Below are positions 1-6,946 of a DNA stretch of 10,000 bases, piece by piece. Source of the stretch: Nitrospira sp. (GTDB taxonomy: Bacteria; Nitrospirota; Nitrospiria; Nitrospirales; Nitrospiraceae). Both the position numbers and the translations under genes were made by a program. The first letter of the stretch is position 1. Every line of letters begins with the position of its first letter. The stretch covers positions 1 through 10,000 of the forward strand of contig JAIWOH010000145.1 of the NCBI GenBank assembly GCA_020216985.1, in the 5' to 3' direction. The notes under the pieces are model-generated. The model saw only the letters and a program-made list of their open reading frames with translations. It was not told where the DNA came from and made no database searches.

Positions 1-174
1 GTGCAGTGGCACATTGTGTCTCCGCTGGATTGCGAAAAGGCGACGCTCTGGAAAGAGACTCGTCATAGAAAAACAAAGCCGATTTCGTGACTTGCACTGA
101 GTCATTGCCTAGCCGTACCTGTGTCCTCTGATTGCCCTTCCATTACGCCGCTCGCCTGATAAGCGGGATCGACG

Positions 175-351
175 ATGCAACCCGTGCCGCCCGCGATCCG
201 ATCCATGCCATCTTCCCCGTCGTCTCATCAAGCAGACGACTTCCATCCGACCGGTCGAAGCGATTGTCTTCTTTGTGATGAAGATGGCGCGATTTCTTGC
301 AAACCAACGCCAAGTCGCTACACTTGGGAAAGTATCTCGTCTCCAAGATAG
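175..351 (+). CDS. Doubtful small ORF, 58 aa, with a CxxC motif
   Basis: An ATG at 175 opens a 58-codon frame ending in TAG at 349-351. The peptide is rich in Ser and Pro in its first half and carries the cluster DCLLCDEDGAISC at residues 30-42, so three cysteines, two as CxxC. A weak purine stretch (GCGGGA) lies about 8 nt upstream of the ATG. I do not recognise a family. The frame overlaps both the 219-240 hairpin and the promoter candidate at 324-352, which argues against coding. It may be chance, or a decayed gene end. Confidence 0.15.
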   Translation: MQPVPPAIRSMPSSPSSHQADDFHPTGRSDCLLCDEDGAISCKPTPSRYTWESISSPR

Positions 352-352
352 T
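324..352 (+). promoter_or_regulatory. Candidate sigma-70 promoter of the chemosensory operon
   Basis: TTGGGA at 324-329 (4 of 6 against TTGACA) and GATAGT at 347-352 (4 of 6 against TATAAT) are separated by 17 nt. Transcription would start near 359, about 110 nt before the preferred start of the CheW-type gene. This is a match by eye only, and it is the best-spaced pair I found upstream of that gene. Confidence 0.3.
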
Positions 353-471
353 TCCTCTGCTCAATTGCTCAATCGCGGTTGATCGAGCTGTTACCTCAAG
401 GTCCTTCGTTACGTGGTGATTGTCGATTGACTGGCGCGATGCGGGATGGTCGGGGAGAAACACAGAAACTG

Positions 472-990
472 ATGGAAACGATAGACAAGCCCTCTGAACC
501 TTGCGCCGGTTCCCACTCCGACTGTGGCAAGCTCGTCCACTTGCGCCGCGTCTGCCTGCTTCCAGTCCACCAAGAGTATCTGGTGGTTGAATTGGGCTCT
601 CTATGCGAAGTGATCAAGGTGAAGGAGATTACCACCGTCCCCGGCATGCCTTCCGTACTGGTCGGAGTGACCACTTGTCGAGGCGCCGTGATCCCGCTGA
701 TTGATCTGCGGGTCTTGCTTGATTGGCCAGGAGCCTCGGCGCCACGGTATGCCGCCGTGATGAGACAGGGCGGGGTCCGGTTCGGCATTCTGATAGACGA
801 CGTCCCTGAGATACAGACCGTTCAGCGTGGAGACGTGCCGGAAGAGTCGTGCAGCAAGCAGCCGAACCGCCACTCTTTTTTGACGGATTTCGCAAACGTG
901 ACGGGGAGGAAATGTGCGCGACTGGATCTCGCGGCGCTCCTCGCGACGATTGAATCTCTGCCGGCGCGGTCTGTAATCGGCGGAGGTTGA
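472..990 (+). CDS. cheW: CheW-type chemotaxis adaptor protein
   Basis: This is a cytoplasmic coupling protein expected to link the MCP encoded next to the CheA kinase in a signalling array. The 172-residue product is one CheW-like SH3-type domain from about residue 23 to 165. The core motif reads VPGMPSVLVGVTTCRGAVIP followed by LIDLR, which fits the family pattern of a P-G-x-P turn, a glycine, an RG pair and a P-x-x-D-L-R strand. A more variable C-terminal part has a short insert (SCSKQPNRH). I chose ATG 472, preceded by GGGGAG at 452-457, although the 14-nt spacing is long. ATG 439 and TTG 379 are in frame and would add 11 or 31 residues without homology to the domain. It could equally be called PilI if the pathway is of Pil-Chp type. 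It is first in the probable operon, 70 nt before the MCP start. Confidence 0.9.
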   Translation: METIDKPSEPCAGSHSDCGKLVHLRRVCLLPVHQEYLVVELGSLCEVIKVKEITTVPGMPSVLVGVTTCRGAVIPLIDLRVLLDWPGASAPRYAAVMRQGGVRFGILIDDVPEIQTVQRGDVPEESCSKQPNRHSFLTDFANVTGRKCARLDLAALLATIESLPARSVIGGG

Positions 991-995
991 TGAAT

Positions 996-1085
996 ATGAA
1001 GCTGATCGGAAGAAGTGAGGTCAGTCCTGAAAAATCGTATGAGGCGATGGAGGTCCGATCATGGCAAGGTATGGGCGGTGGATAA
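996..1085 (+). CDS. Possible 29-aa ORF between the CheW and MCP genes
   Basis: GGAGG at 982-986 lies inside the last codons of the CheW-type gene, 9 nt before an ATG at 996. An in-frame ATG at 990 also overlaps the CheW stop as ATGA. The frame encodes 29 residues starting MKLIGRSEVSPEKSYEA and stops with TAA at 1083-1085, 24 nt inside the MCP gene in another frame. The good SD in a 70-nt gap suggests it could be translated, perhaps as a coupling peptide keeping ribosomes moving into the MCP gene. No family is recognised, and it may be chance. Confidence 0.2.
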   Translation: MKLIGRSEVSPEKSYEAMEVRSWQGMGGG

Positions 1086-2950
1086 ACGAGTCGATGGAAT
1101 CGTGGTTCGGGAATCTCAAAGTTCTTCATAAGTTAATGATAGGAGTCGTTGTCGCCGGTGTCATGATGAGCCTTCTTACCCTGATCGGGTTGAGCGGCAT
1201 CGATCGTCTAAAAGGCGATATCGATTCCGTTTCCGTCCGTCCCATTTCGGCCCTCTCGCAGATTTCGATGAGTGGCAACAATTTGGCTCTGTACCAAAGC
1301 GTGCTGCCCGGCCTGGGTCGGCATACCAACAAGGCGGACTTTGACGACGCCGTCGGCAAGCTTGGCGAGTTAAAACGGCAAACGTTCGCGCCGCTGGATG
1401 TCTATGAAGCCGAGGTAAGCAGAGAGTCGGTGTCAGGTGCCGAAGACGGCAAACGTATAGCCGTACTCCGCCAATCCCTCAACGACTATTTCGTCGCGGC
1501 TGAAGGGGCGATCGGGACGCTCGCCGACGGTTTCAACGAGTCTCTGGAGGATGATGAGAGGCGGGCGATAAAAGATGTCGGTCTGCTCGCGATCTCCGGA
1601 GACGTTGCGGCGAAGCAGCGCAAGGTTACCGTGCAAATTCACGAGTTGATGATCAAAATTCGGGAATCGGCAAGGGAGGAGAACGAGAAAATACGGGCGG
1701 AGGCGGATGATTACGCCGACTCGCTGTTGATCGGATGGGCATGCGCTCTATTTCTGGGAAGCGGCGTCGGATATTTGTCGGCACGCCACGTCTCCCGAAA
1801 CGTCGGGCGCATGGCTGACGTCGTCGGACAAGCTGTGGCGGGGAATCTGCAGGCCCGTGCTCGATCGGAAGGGTATGACGAGTTTGGCCGTCTGGCCAAG
1901 ACGCTCAATGTCCTGCTGGAGCGGGCGGCGTCGTTTGCGTCGGCTGAAGAAGATCAGGATCGGCTGCAGAAACGGCTGAAGCGGTTCCAAACGTTGATGT
2001 CCGAGGTGGTAAAGGGAGATTTGACCAAGCGAGGCGAGGTCACGGGCGACGTCGTGGGGGACGTCGCGCAAGAATTCAATCTCCTGATCGAGAAATTTTT
2101 GCAATTGCTGCTGCACGTCCGCGAATCCGCGGAGCGGATATCAAAATCGGCGGACATCCTGCGGGACTATGGTGGTCGAATGTCAGGAGCAGCCGGACAT
2201 CGGGGCGAGGGGGCTCTCAAGGCGCTTGAGACGGTCGAACAATTGGTGATTTCCATGCGACGGGTCTCCGAAATCGCAAGAGCCTCGTCCGAATCGGCGC
2301 GAGAGGTGATTGAGGCTGCGGAGAAGGAGAAAGTGGGAGGGGGGGATCAGTCTCAAGGCTTGGAGGGTATCCGCGATTTCGTCCGGCGTGTGACTGTGCA
2401 GATCAAGACGCTCGAGGATCACTGTTCGAACATCGGGCGTCTGGCATCGGCGATTCAAGAGACGGCCGGACGGACGAACCTTCTCGCGTTGAATGTGGTC
2501 ATCGACGCCATCGGTGCGGGAGGAGCCGGAGATCGTTTTGTCGTCGTATCCGATCAAGTGCAAAAACTGGCTCAGAGTTCGATGCGGGCCGCGCGAGACG
2601 TCGTGGATTTGGCAAAGGCCATGCAAAGCGAGACACAAAAAATCGTTGCCGCCATGGAGCGTGAGATGGGCCTCATGGCGAGCGGGAGACTTCCCTCGGC
2701 TCAAACGAAAGACACGTTCCACCGCATTTCGGCGTTCGCGCAACGATCCATCGGTTTTGCCGGAACCATTGCCGCGGCCGTTGCGGAACAGGCCTCTTCG
2801 ATCGACGCGGTCGGTCGGTTCATCAAAGATGTGATCGAGGAGGCCAATGCCGCGCAACTCGCAATGGACAGAACGCGAGCCGCAGTGGAGGACGTCGATA
2901 AATCGGCAGAGAGTGTGACGGCGTCCGTCGCTCGATTCAGACTGGTCTGA
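1061..2950 (+). CDS. Methyl-accepting chemotaxis protein, PilJ-like, two HAMP segments
   Basis: This is an inner-membrane chemoreceptor of 629 residues. A first membrane helix at about 25-48 and a second at about 222-241 enclose a mainly helical periplasmic sensor of roughly 170 residues. A HAMP domain follows (about 242-294), then a second HAMP-like segment (about 305-350, with GDLTKR and DVAQEFN), then the long coiled-coil signalling domain (355-629). The hairpin tip begins RTNLLALNVVIDAIGAGGAG at 471 and ends VVVSDQVQKLA at 504; it clearly belongs to the family but departs from the consensus at several contact positions. VAEQASSI near 574-581 matches the conserved C-helix motif and resembles a methylation site. 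ATG 1061 has GGAGGT at 1049-1054, 6 nt upstream; ATG 1094 is a weaker alternative. The double HAMP and altered tip resemble PilJ of the twitching-motility pathway. The ligand is unknown. Confidence 0.9.
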   Translation: MARYGRWINESMESWFGNLKVLHKLMIGVVVAGVMMSLLTLIGLSGIDRLKGDIDSVSVRPISALSQISMSGNNLALYQSVLPGLGRHTNKADFDDAVGKLGELKRQTFAPLDVYEAEVSRESVSGAEDGKRIAVLRQSLNDYFVAAEGAIGTLADGFNESLEDDERRAIKDVGLLAISGDVAAKQRKVTVQIHELMIKIRESAREENEKIRAEADDYADSLLIGWACALFLGSGVGYLSARHVSRNVGRMADVVGQAVAGNLQARARSEGYDEFGRLAKTLNVLLERAASFASAEEDQDRLQKRLKRFQTLMSEVVKGDLTKRGEVTGDVVGDVAQEFNLLIEKFLQLLLHVRESAERISKSADILRDYGGRMSGAAGHRGEGALKALETVEQLVISMRRVSEIARASSESAREVIEAAEKEKVGGGDQSQGLEGIRDFVRRVTVQIKTLEDHCSNIGRLASAIQETAGRTNLLALNVVIDAIGAGGAGDRFVVVSDQVQKLAQSSMRAARDVVDLAKAMQSETQKIVAAMEREMGLMASGRLPSAQTKDTFHRISAFAQRSIGFAGTIAAAVAEQASSIDAVGRFIKDVIEEANAAQLAMDRTRAAVEDVDKSAESVTASVARFRLV

Positions 2951-2977
2951 TGAGCGGCGGTGTCGAGGGCGAGAATC

Positions 2978-5425
2978 GTGAGCGGCGTGGGCGAGCCGAT
3001 GGGGTCGGAAATAGAACGGAGGAATCTCATCGGCGTGTTCGCCGAAGAGGCCTCGGACGCTCTCCGGATTCTGACCGAGACGTTGAACCCAAATGACAGC
3101 GGCGGGCCCGCTCCTCAGGCCATCCGTGCATGCGTCGTCGAGGCGGATCGAATCAAAAGAGCCGCCGCCCTGTGCGGATATGATGGAGTCGTCTGTCTTT
3201 GCGATCGGCTGGAGGCGCTCTGTGAAAAAACGGCGACGGTTTCCGATCATGCGCGGTTTCAGGGGGTGCTTGTATCGAGGAAACTTGTGCAAGGTATGGA
3301 GATGCTTGTTCAGGCGATTCTGAAGGGAGAGGAGGAAGGCCGGACGGTGATCGAAGAATGTCTGGTCTCTTCCGCAGCTTTCTTGAGAGACCCGTCGAAC
3401 TTGTCGGCGACCGAGACGTCGGTCCAATCACCGGCCCGAACGGATCCGGCGAAAGACGCTGTGACGGGAGGCTGTTCTCACGAAGGCGCGCCGTCGGTGA
3501 TTCGCGAGACCGACACTGATCCGAACTGTTCAGATCGCTACTTTCTCCCCACGTTGGATGAAGAAGAGGCCTCGTATTTCTCGTTCGAGGTTGAGGAGCA
3601 TCTGAGAGAACTGAAAGATGGGCTTCTCCGATTGGACGAGCATTCCAATGACCGAGAACTGATCGACCGCCTTTTTAGAACAGCCCATACACTCAAAGGT
3701 TCGGCCTATACGGTCGGTTTTCAGGCGATCGGCGACCTTGCCCATCGTTTCGAGGATTTCCTGGAAACAATCAGGGTCGGTAGTCGTTATGCGACGTCAG
3801 AAGAGGTGCGGGTCCTGCTTCACACGGTCGATGTTATTCGTGCGTTGAGCCGGAGAAACCCGAGAGAGCTTGAGGAGACAAGAAAACGATTTTATGTCGT
3901 CGCGTCGGAACTGCAATGCATCCATCAAGATTTTGCTCTTGACCGGGTGCTGAAGCAGAATTTTACCGAAGTACCAAGCTCATTGAAGCGGGCTGAAGAC
4001 CCTGTCGATGATCGAGCGAAGACAGGGAGACGGGCCGACGCCGGGAAAAAAGAAAAGCCAAAAATCATTCATGTCAACTCTTCCCGCTTTGATCGACTGA
4101 TGAATCTGATCGATGAGCTCATGATCGGATGGGGTCGGCTGGATCGGCAACTGAGGAGCCTGGAAAAGCTCGCCGAGCAAACGTCGGGAGGCAAAGCTCA
4201 GAAGGGCAAGTCGCTCGAATCGGGATCGAGCGGCCACGAGTGTGAGGGTAAAGACAATCCAGACCGCTTGGGCCGGCGCAGCGGGTCAATGAACGACGCA
4301 ACGGCCGATATCGTGACGCAATTGCACGGAGGGCTTCAACACGCCCGTGAGGAAATGGACGAAGCACGGCGAACGGCCGGGTCGCTACGGGAGGAAATCT
4401 CCAGAGTCGGATTTGTGCCGGTCGGTCTGGCCTTCTCACGATTTCAGCGCGCGGTGCGCGAGGTTTCGGATGAATTGGGAAAACGGGTGTCGTTGGTATT
4501 TGGGGGAGAGCATACGGAAGTGGATGCATCGATCCTTGAACGTCTGGCCGATGTGTTGACTCATTTGATCCGAAACGCTGTTTTTCATGGAATCGAATCT
4601 CCGTCTGAACGGCTCGCGCGTGAAAAACCGGAAGTCGGAACGATCTCCGTGCGTGTTAGGCGGAAAGGGCATTCTCTCGTCATCGAGATTGAAGACGATG
4701 GCAGAGGAGTGGACATGGAGGCCGTCCGTCAAAAAGCGTTGATGATGAGGTTGATTGAATCCGAGAACCTTCCGTCCCTCTCCGAGCAGGAGATCCTTCA
4801 GTGCATTTTTGCACCGGGATTCTCGACCGCCTCAAAGGCGAGTCATATCGCGGGGCGCGGGGTGGGGCTTGATGCGGTCAAACGAACAATGGAAGAAATA
4901 GGGGGACGCGTCGAAGTGGAATCACGCCCGAACGTCGGGACGACGTTTGTCCTGCATCTTCCCGTCACGCCGCTGATCACAGTCGCCTTGCTCGTCCGGC
5001 TGGAGGCCGATCGATATGCGATCCCGCTTTCGAACGTTCGGACGGTCACAGTGTCGTCGGCGGATTCGCCGGTTCGCGCTGAGGAACGCACGCTCCTTCG
5101 TTTGAATGAAGAGACCGTGGAGGTGCGGTCTCTCCGCCACATTCTGAAAAATGAGTCGGAATCGATGGGGGTGTCGGGGCCGATCGTAGTCGTTCAAACA
5201 ACGACGGGGGCTCTGGGATTGACGGTGGATGAGATTTTGGAACGGCAGGATCTCACGATTCGGACGTGGGACTCTCTGAAACTGTTGGATCGCTCGTATT
5301 TCTCGGGAACGGCCGTTGACCAAGATGGACGGCTCGTTCTTGTGATTGATCCGAACCGACTCCAAATTGGGCAGCCAGGTCCGGCCATCAAGCCGGATTC
5401 ATCGGCAGCCAAGAATTCATCGTAG
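2978..5425 (+). CDS. cheA: CheA-type chemotaxis histidine kinase
   Basis: This cytoplasmic kinase autophosphorylates on an HPt histidine and passes phosphate to receiver proteins. The 815-residue product reads, in order: a degenerate HPt-like domain (about 16-125, Asp57 where His is expected); a linker; a complete HPt domain (about 188-300) with TAHTLKGSAYTVGF and phospho-acceptor His237; a dimerisation helix pair from about 363 with a charged, low-complexity insert; an ATPase domain with N box LIRNAVFHGIE (Asn533, His537), G1 DDGRGVD (573-579), F box IFAPGFST (610-617) and G2 GRGVGLD (626-632); and a CheW-like P5 domain (about 656-800). There is no C-terminal receiver and no obvious P2. GTG 2978 was chosen because GAGG at 2965-2968 lies 9 nt upstream; ATG 2999 and GTG 2960 are in-frame alternatives. 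The gene follows the MCP almost without a gap. It could be a reduced ChpA-type kinase. Confidence 0.93.
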   Translation: MSGVGEPMGSEIERRNLIGVFAEEASDALRILTETLNPNDSGGPAPQAIRACVVEADRIKRAAALCGYDGVVCLCDRLEALCEKTATVSDHARFQGVLVSRKLVQGMEMLVQAILKGEEEGRTVIEECLVSSAAFLRDPSNLSATETSVQSPARTDPAKDAVTGGCSHEGAPSVIRETDTDPNCSDRYFLPTLDEEEASYFSFEVEEHLRELKDGLLRLDEHSNDRELIDRLFRTAHTLKGSAYTVGFQAIGDLAHRFEDFLETIRVGSRYATSEEVRVLLHTVDVIRALSRRNPRELEETRKRFYVVASELQCIHQDFALDRVLKQNFTEVPSSLKRAEDPVDDRAKTGRRADAGKKEKPKIIHVNSSRFDRLMNLIDELMIGWGRLDRQLRSLEKLAEQTSGGKAQKGKSLESGSSGHECEGKDNPDRLGRRSGSMNDATADIVTQLHGGLQHAREEMDEARRTAGSLREEISRVGFVPVGLAFSRFQRAVREVSDELGKRVSLVFGGEHTEVDASILERLADVLTHLIRNAVFHGIESPSERLAREKPEVGTISVRVRRKGHSLVIEIEDDGRGVDMEAVRQKALMMRLIESENLPSLSEQEILQCIFAPGFSTASKASHIAGRGVGLDAVKRTMEEIGGRVEVESRPNVGTTFVLHLPVTPLITVALLVRLEADRYAIPLSNVRTVTVSSADSPVRAEERTLLRLNEETVEVRSLRHILKNESESMGVSGPIVVVQTTTGALGLTVDEILERQDLTIRTWDSLKLLDRSYFSGTAVDQDGRLVLVIDPNRLQIGQPGPAIKPDSSAAKNSS

Positions 5426-5441
5426 GGGGCGGCGTGTGAAA

Positions 5442-5537
5442 ATGCGTGCAAAAATTGACGAAGGCCGGTTCATTCCTGACAATGAACGAGCGTTTGTCAA
5501 TCGCGGGCCGCAGCCGTCGGAGCGGGTCTTGCCATGA
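5442..5537 (+). CDS. Possible 31-aa ORF between the CheA and receiver genes
   Basis: After the cheA stop (TAG 5423-5425) comes AGGGGGCGG, then ATG at 5442 opening a 31-codon frame that ends with TGA at 5535-5537, 24 nt before the response-regulator start. The peptide starts MRAKIDEGRFIPDNERAFVN and is charged and soluble, with no recognisable domain. It fills most of the 136-nt gap, otherwise the longest in the operon. It may be a genuine small protein, a translational bridge, or chance. Confidence 0.25.
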   Translation: MRAKIDEGRFIPDNERAFVNRGPQPSERVLP

Positions 5538-5561
5538 GGAACGTAGAAGAAGGGATCGCCT

Positions 5562-6905
5562 ATGTCCAAGATTTTAGTCGCGGATGACAGCATCGCGGTA
5601 CGGAAAGTCGCGGAACGGCTTCTGGTGGAGGCGGGGTTTGAGGTAGCGCTCGCGGCGAACGGCGAGGAAGCACTGGCCTATTTGGCGAAAAATGAAGCCG
5701 ATGTGATTGTGTGCGACGTCATCATGCCCGATAAAAGCGGCTACGAAGTCTGCGCCTTCGTTCGGAGCCAGCCTCGGCTGGCGGCGATACCGGTTTTGTT
5801 GATATCGGGGATCGTAAACGATGAAGTGACACAACAGGCGCAGGCCTGTCAGGCGGATGGAGTGCTGAAGAAGCCGTTTCAAGGCACGTCGTTGAAGGAC
5901 AAGGTGTCGGAGTTGCTTGTCAGAAAGCACGCTTGCACCACGGCGGCGTCGAGCGATGCGGGATCAGGTCCAAATCAGGATACGGTTTCTCCTCATCAAG
6001 AAGAAATTCCGCCTGCTCCTTCTCTTTCTTCTGTTTCCGAGCCTCCGGAGACGGCTCCAGCGCATGAAGAATGTCAAAAGCCGGTCGAACAGGAGGAGAC
6101 GCTCACAATAAGAGAAAATCTTCGGCTGACGGCGGACAGGCTGAGTGAGGTCGAGAGTCTTCTTCACGCGGAGCGGGATCGGGCGAAAGGCCTGGCCGAT
6201 CGCATCATCGAGCTTGAGAAGGAGGTCGGTTGTGCGAGGGAGATGGAGCGGCTGCTGGAGGAGGAACGACGACGAGCAAGTGAGTTGGAGTCAAAAGTGG
6301 GCGGTTTGGAGCAGGAATTGTCCCGCATCCCGCAGCTTGAATCCATGTTGCGGGAGGCGCAGGAATTGGCCGAAACGGCTCGCCGAGAAGCCGCGGATCT
6401 GAAGCAAGCTCAGGACACCATCGCCCAATTAGAGGCGGCGTTGCATACCGAACAGGCTTCGGCCGCCCAACTGGTTCAACAAATGACCGAGTTGGAAGAG
6501 CAGGCGGCTCGCGGCAAGGAGGCGGAATCGGCTCTGGCGCGAGAGCGAGAGCGATGCGCGGAGCTTGAACGGAAGGCGAATGAAACGGAAGCTTTGTTGC
6601 TGGTTGCGAAGGCAAAGCTGGAGGAGATGGAATCCGAGCTGGCGGCGGAACGGCGGACGAGAGAAGAATATGAGCGGCGCCTCTCCGAGTCGGAGGCGAG
6701 GGCGACCAAGACACAGGGGTTGAAAGTGCTGCTTTCGGCGGAGCGGGAACGCAGCGCGGAGATGGCTCAAAAGCTCGCCGAGGCCGAGTGGGTCGCCATG
6801 AATGCCACGAGGCGCTTGGAAGAAATAGGATCGAAACTCCGGGAAATTGCGAGCGTGGCGTCGGAACTAAGCAAAGGAATCGGAGAGCGCGAGTCGGCCA
6901 CGTAA
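5562..6905 (+). CDS. Response regulator: receiver domain fused to a repetitive coiled coil (FrzS-like layout)
   Basis: This 447-residue protein is the probable phosphate acceptor of the CheA encoded upstream. Residues 1-120 form a complete receiver domain: acidic pair Asp8/Asp9, phospho-acceptor Asp52 in VIVCDVIMP, Ser82 in LLISG and Lys104 in LKKPF. Residues 125-180 are a Pro/Ser/Glu-rich flexible linker. From about 183 to the end the protein is a charged coiled coil with no membrane helix and no DNA-binding or enzymatic output domain. Within the coil a 31-residue unit recurs seven times (198-418). AAGGGA lies about 7 nt before ATG 5562. Receiver plus linker plus long coiled coil is the layout of FrzS, a Myxococcus protein tied to polar type IV pili; FrzS has an atypical receiver, whereas this one keeps all catalytic residues. 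A scaffold or polar-localisation role is inference. Confidence 0.85.
   Translation: MSKILVADDSIAVRKVAERLLVEAGFEVALAANGEEALAYLAKNEADVIVCDVIMPDKSGYEVCAFVRSQPRLAAIPVLLISGIVNDEVTQQAQACQADGVLKKPFQGTSLKDKVSELLVRKHACTTAASSDAGSGPNQDTVSPHQEEIPPAPSLSSVSEPPETAPAHEECQKPVEQEETLTIRENLRLTADRLSEVESLLHAERDRAKGLADRIIELEKEVGCAREMERLLEEERRRASELESKVGGLEQELSRIPQLESMLREAQELAETARREAADLKQAQDTIAQLEAALHTEQASAAQLVQQMTELEEQAARGKEAESALARERERCAELERKANETEALLLVAKAKLEEMESELAAERRTREEYERRLSESEARATKTQGLKVLLSAERERSAEMAQKLAEAEWVAMNATRRLEEIGSKLREIASVASELSKGIGERESAT
6153..6815 (+). repeat. Seven tandem 31-residue (93-nt) units in the coiled coil
   Basis: Aligning the coil of the response regulator gives units starting at residues 198, 229, 260, 291, 322, 357 and 388, so spacings of 31, 31, 31, 31, 35 and 31. 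Each unit follows roughly E-x-x-L-x-x-E-R-x-R-x-x-E-L-x-x-K-x-x-E-L-E and then a variable part; for example ESLLHAERDRA, ERLLEEERRRA, ESALARERERC, ESELAAERRTR and KVLLSAERERS. The third unit is the most diverged. The DNA copies are no longer close, so the duplication is old. Thirty-one residues are four heptads plus three, so each unit carries a stammer in the heptad phase; the 35-residue unit is exactly five heptads. Confidence 0.8.
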
Positions 6906-6946
6906 TCGCATTGCATGGGACTTGTTTTTTCGAAGGGCGGAGACCG

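Larger units (their letters stand above)
1..471. other. Upstream stretch without a convincing gene
   Basis: The three forward frames that are open at the window edge close at about positions 66, 90 and 100, so up to 30 codons of an upstream gene could end here; none is recognisable. Beyond that I see only a doubtful 58-codon ORF (175-351), a 7-bp hairpin (219-240, stems GTCGTCT and AGACGAC, no T-run after it), a perfect 10-bp palindrome CGACCGGTCG at 248-257, and a promoter candidate at 324-352. The stretch probably serves as the promoter and leader region of the chemosensory operon. Confidence 0.5.

Noticed and set aside
7..21. TGGCAC near the window start as a sigma-54 -24 element
   Set aside because: The GC dinucleotide expected at -12 is absent at the correct spacing.
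43..65. Imperfect hairpin (GACG-CTCT, GGAA loop, AGAG, 3-nt bulge, CGTC) as a terminator of an upstream gene
   Set aside because: Short stem with a bulge, and an A-rich rather than T-rich stretch follows.
88..104. TGACT-7 nt-AGTCA dyad as an operator
   Set aside because: Only 5 bp per arm and far from any gene start; likely to occur by chance.
143..463. Minus-strand 106-codon frame in the upstream region
   Set aside because: No recognisable motif and low-complexity basic composition; it overlaps the candidate promoter and the start of the CheW-type gene.
2183..3427. A 414-codon minus-strand open frame antisense to the MCP and cheA genes
   Set aside because: Long, but the product is rich in Arg, His and Ser with no recognisable domain, and it lies opposite two clear genes. 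It is the usual antisense shadow of GC-rich coding sequence.
5346..5537. A 63-codon plus-strand frame overlapping the end of cheA
   Set aside because: Its first half is an out-of-frame shadow of cheA. Only the part from ATG 5442, with its own SD, is kept as a doubtful small ORF.
6205..6714. Minus-strand 169-codon Pro/Ser-rich frame
   Set aside because: It lies opposite the repetitive coiled coil. The Pro/Ser/Arg composition is what antisense of Glu/Ala/Arg-rich codons gives.
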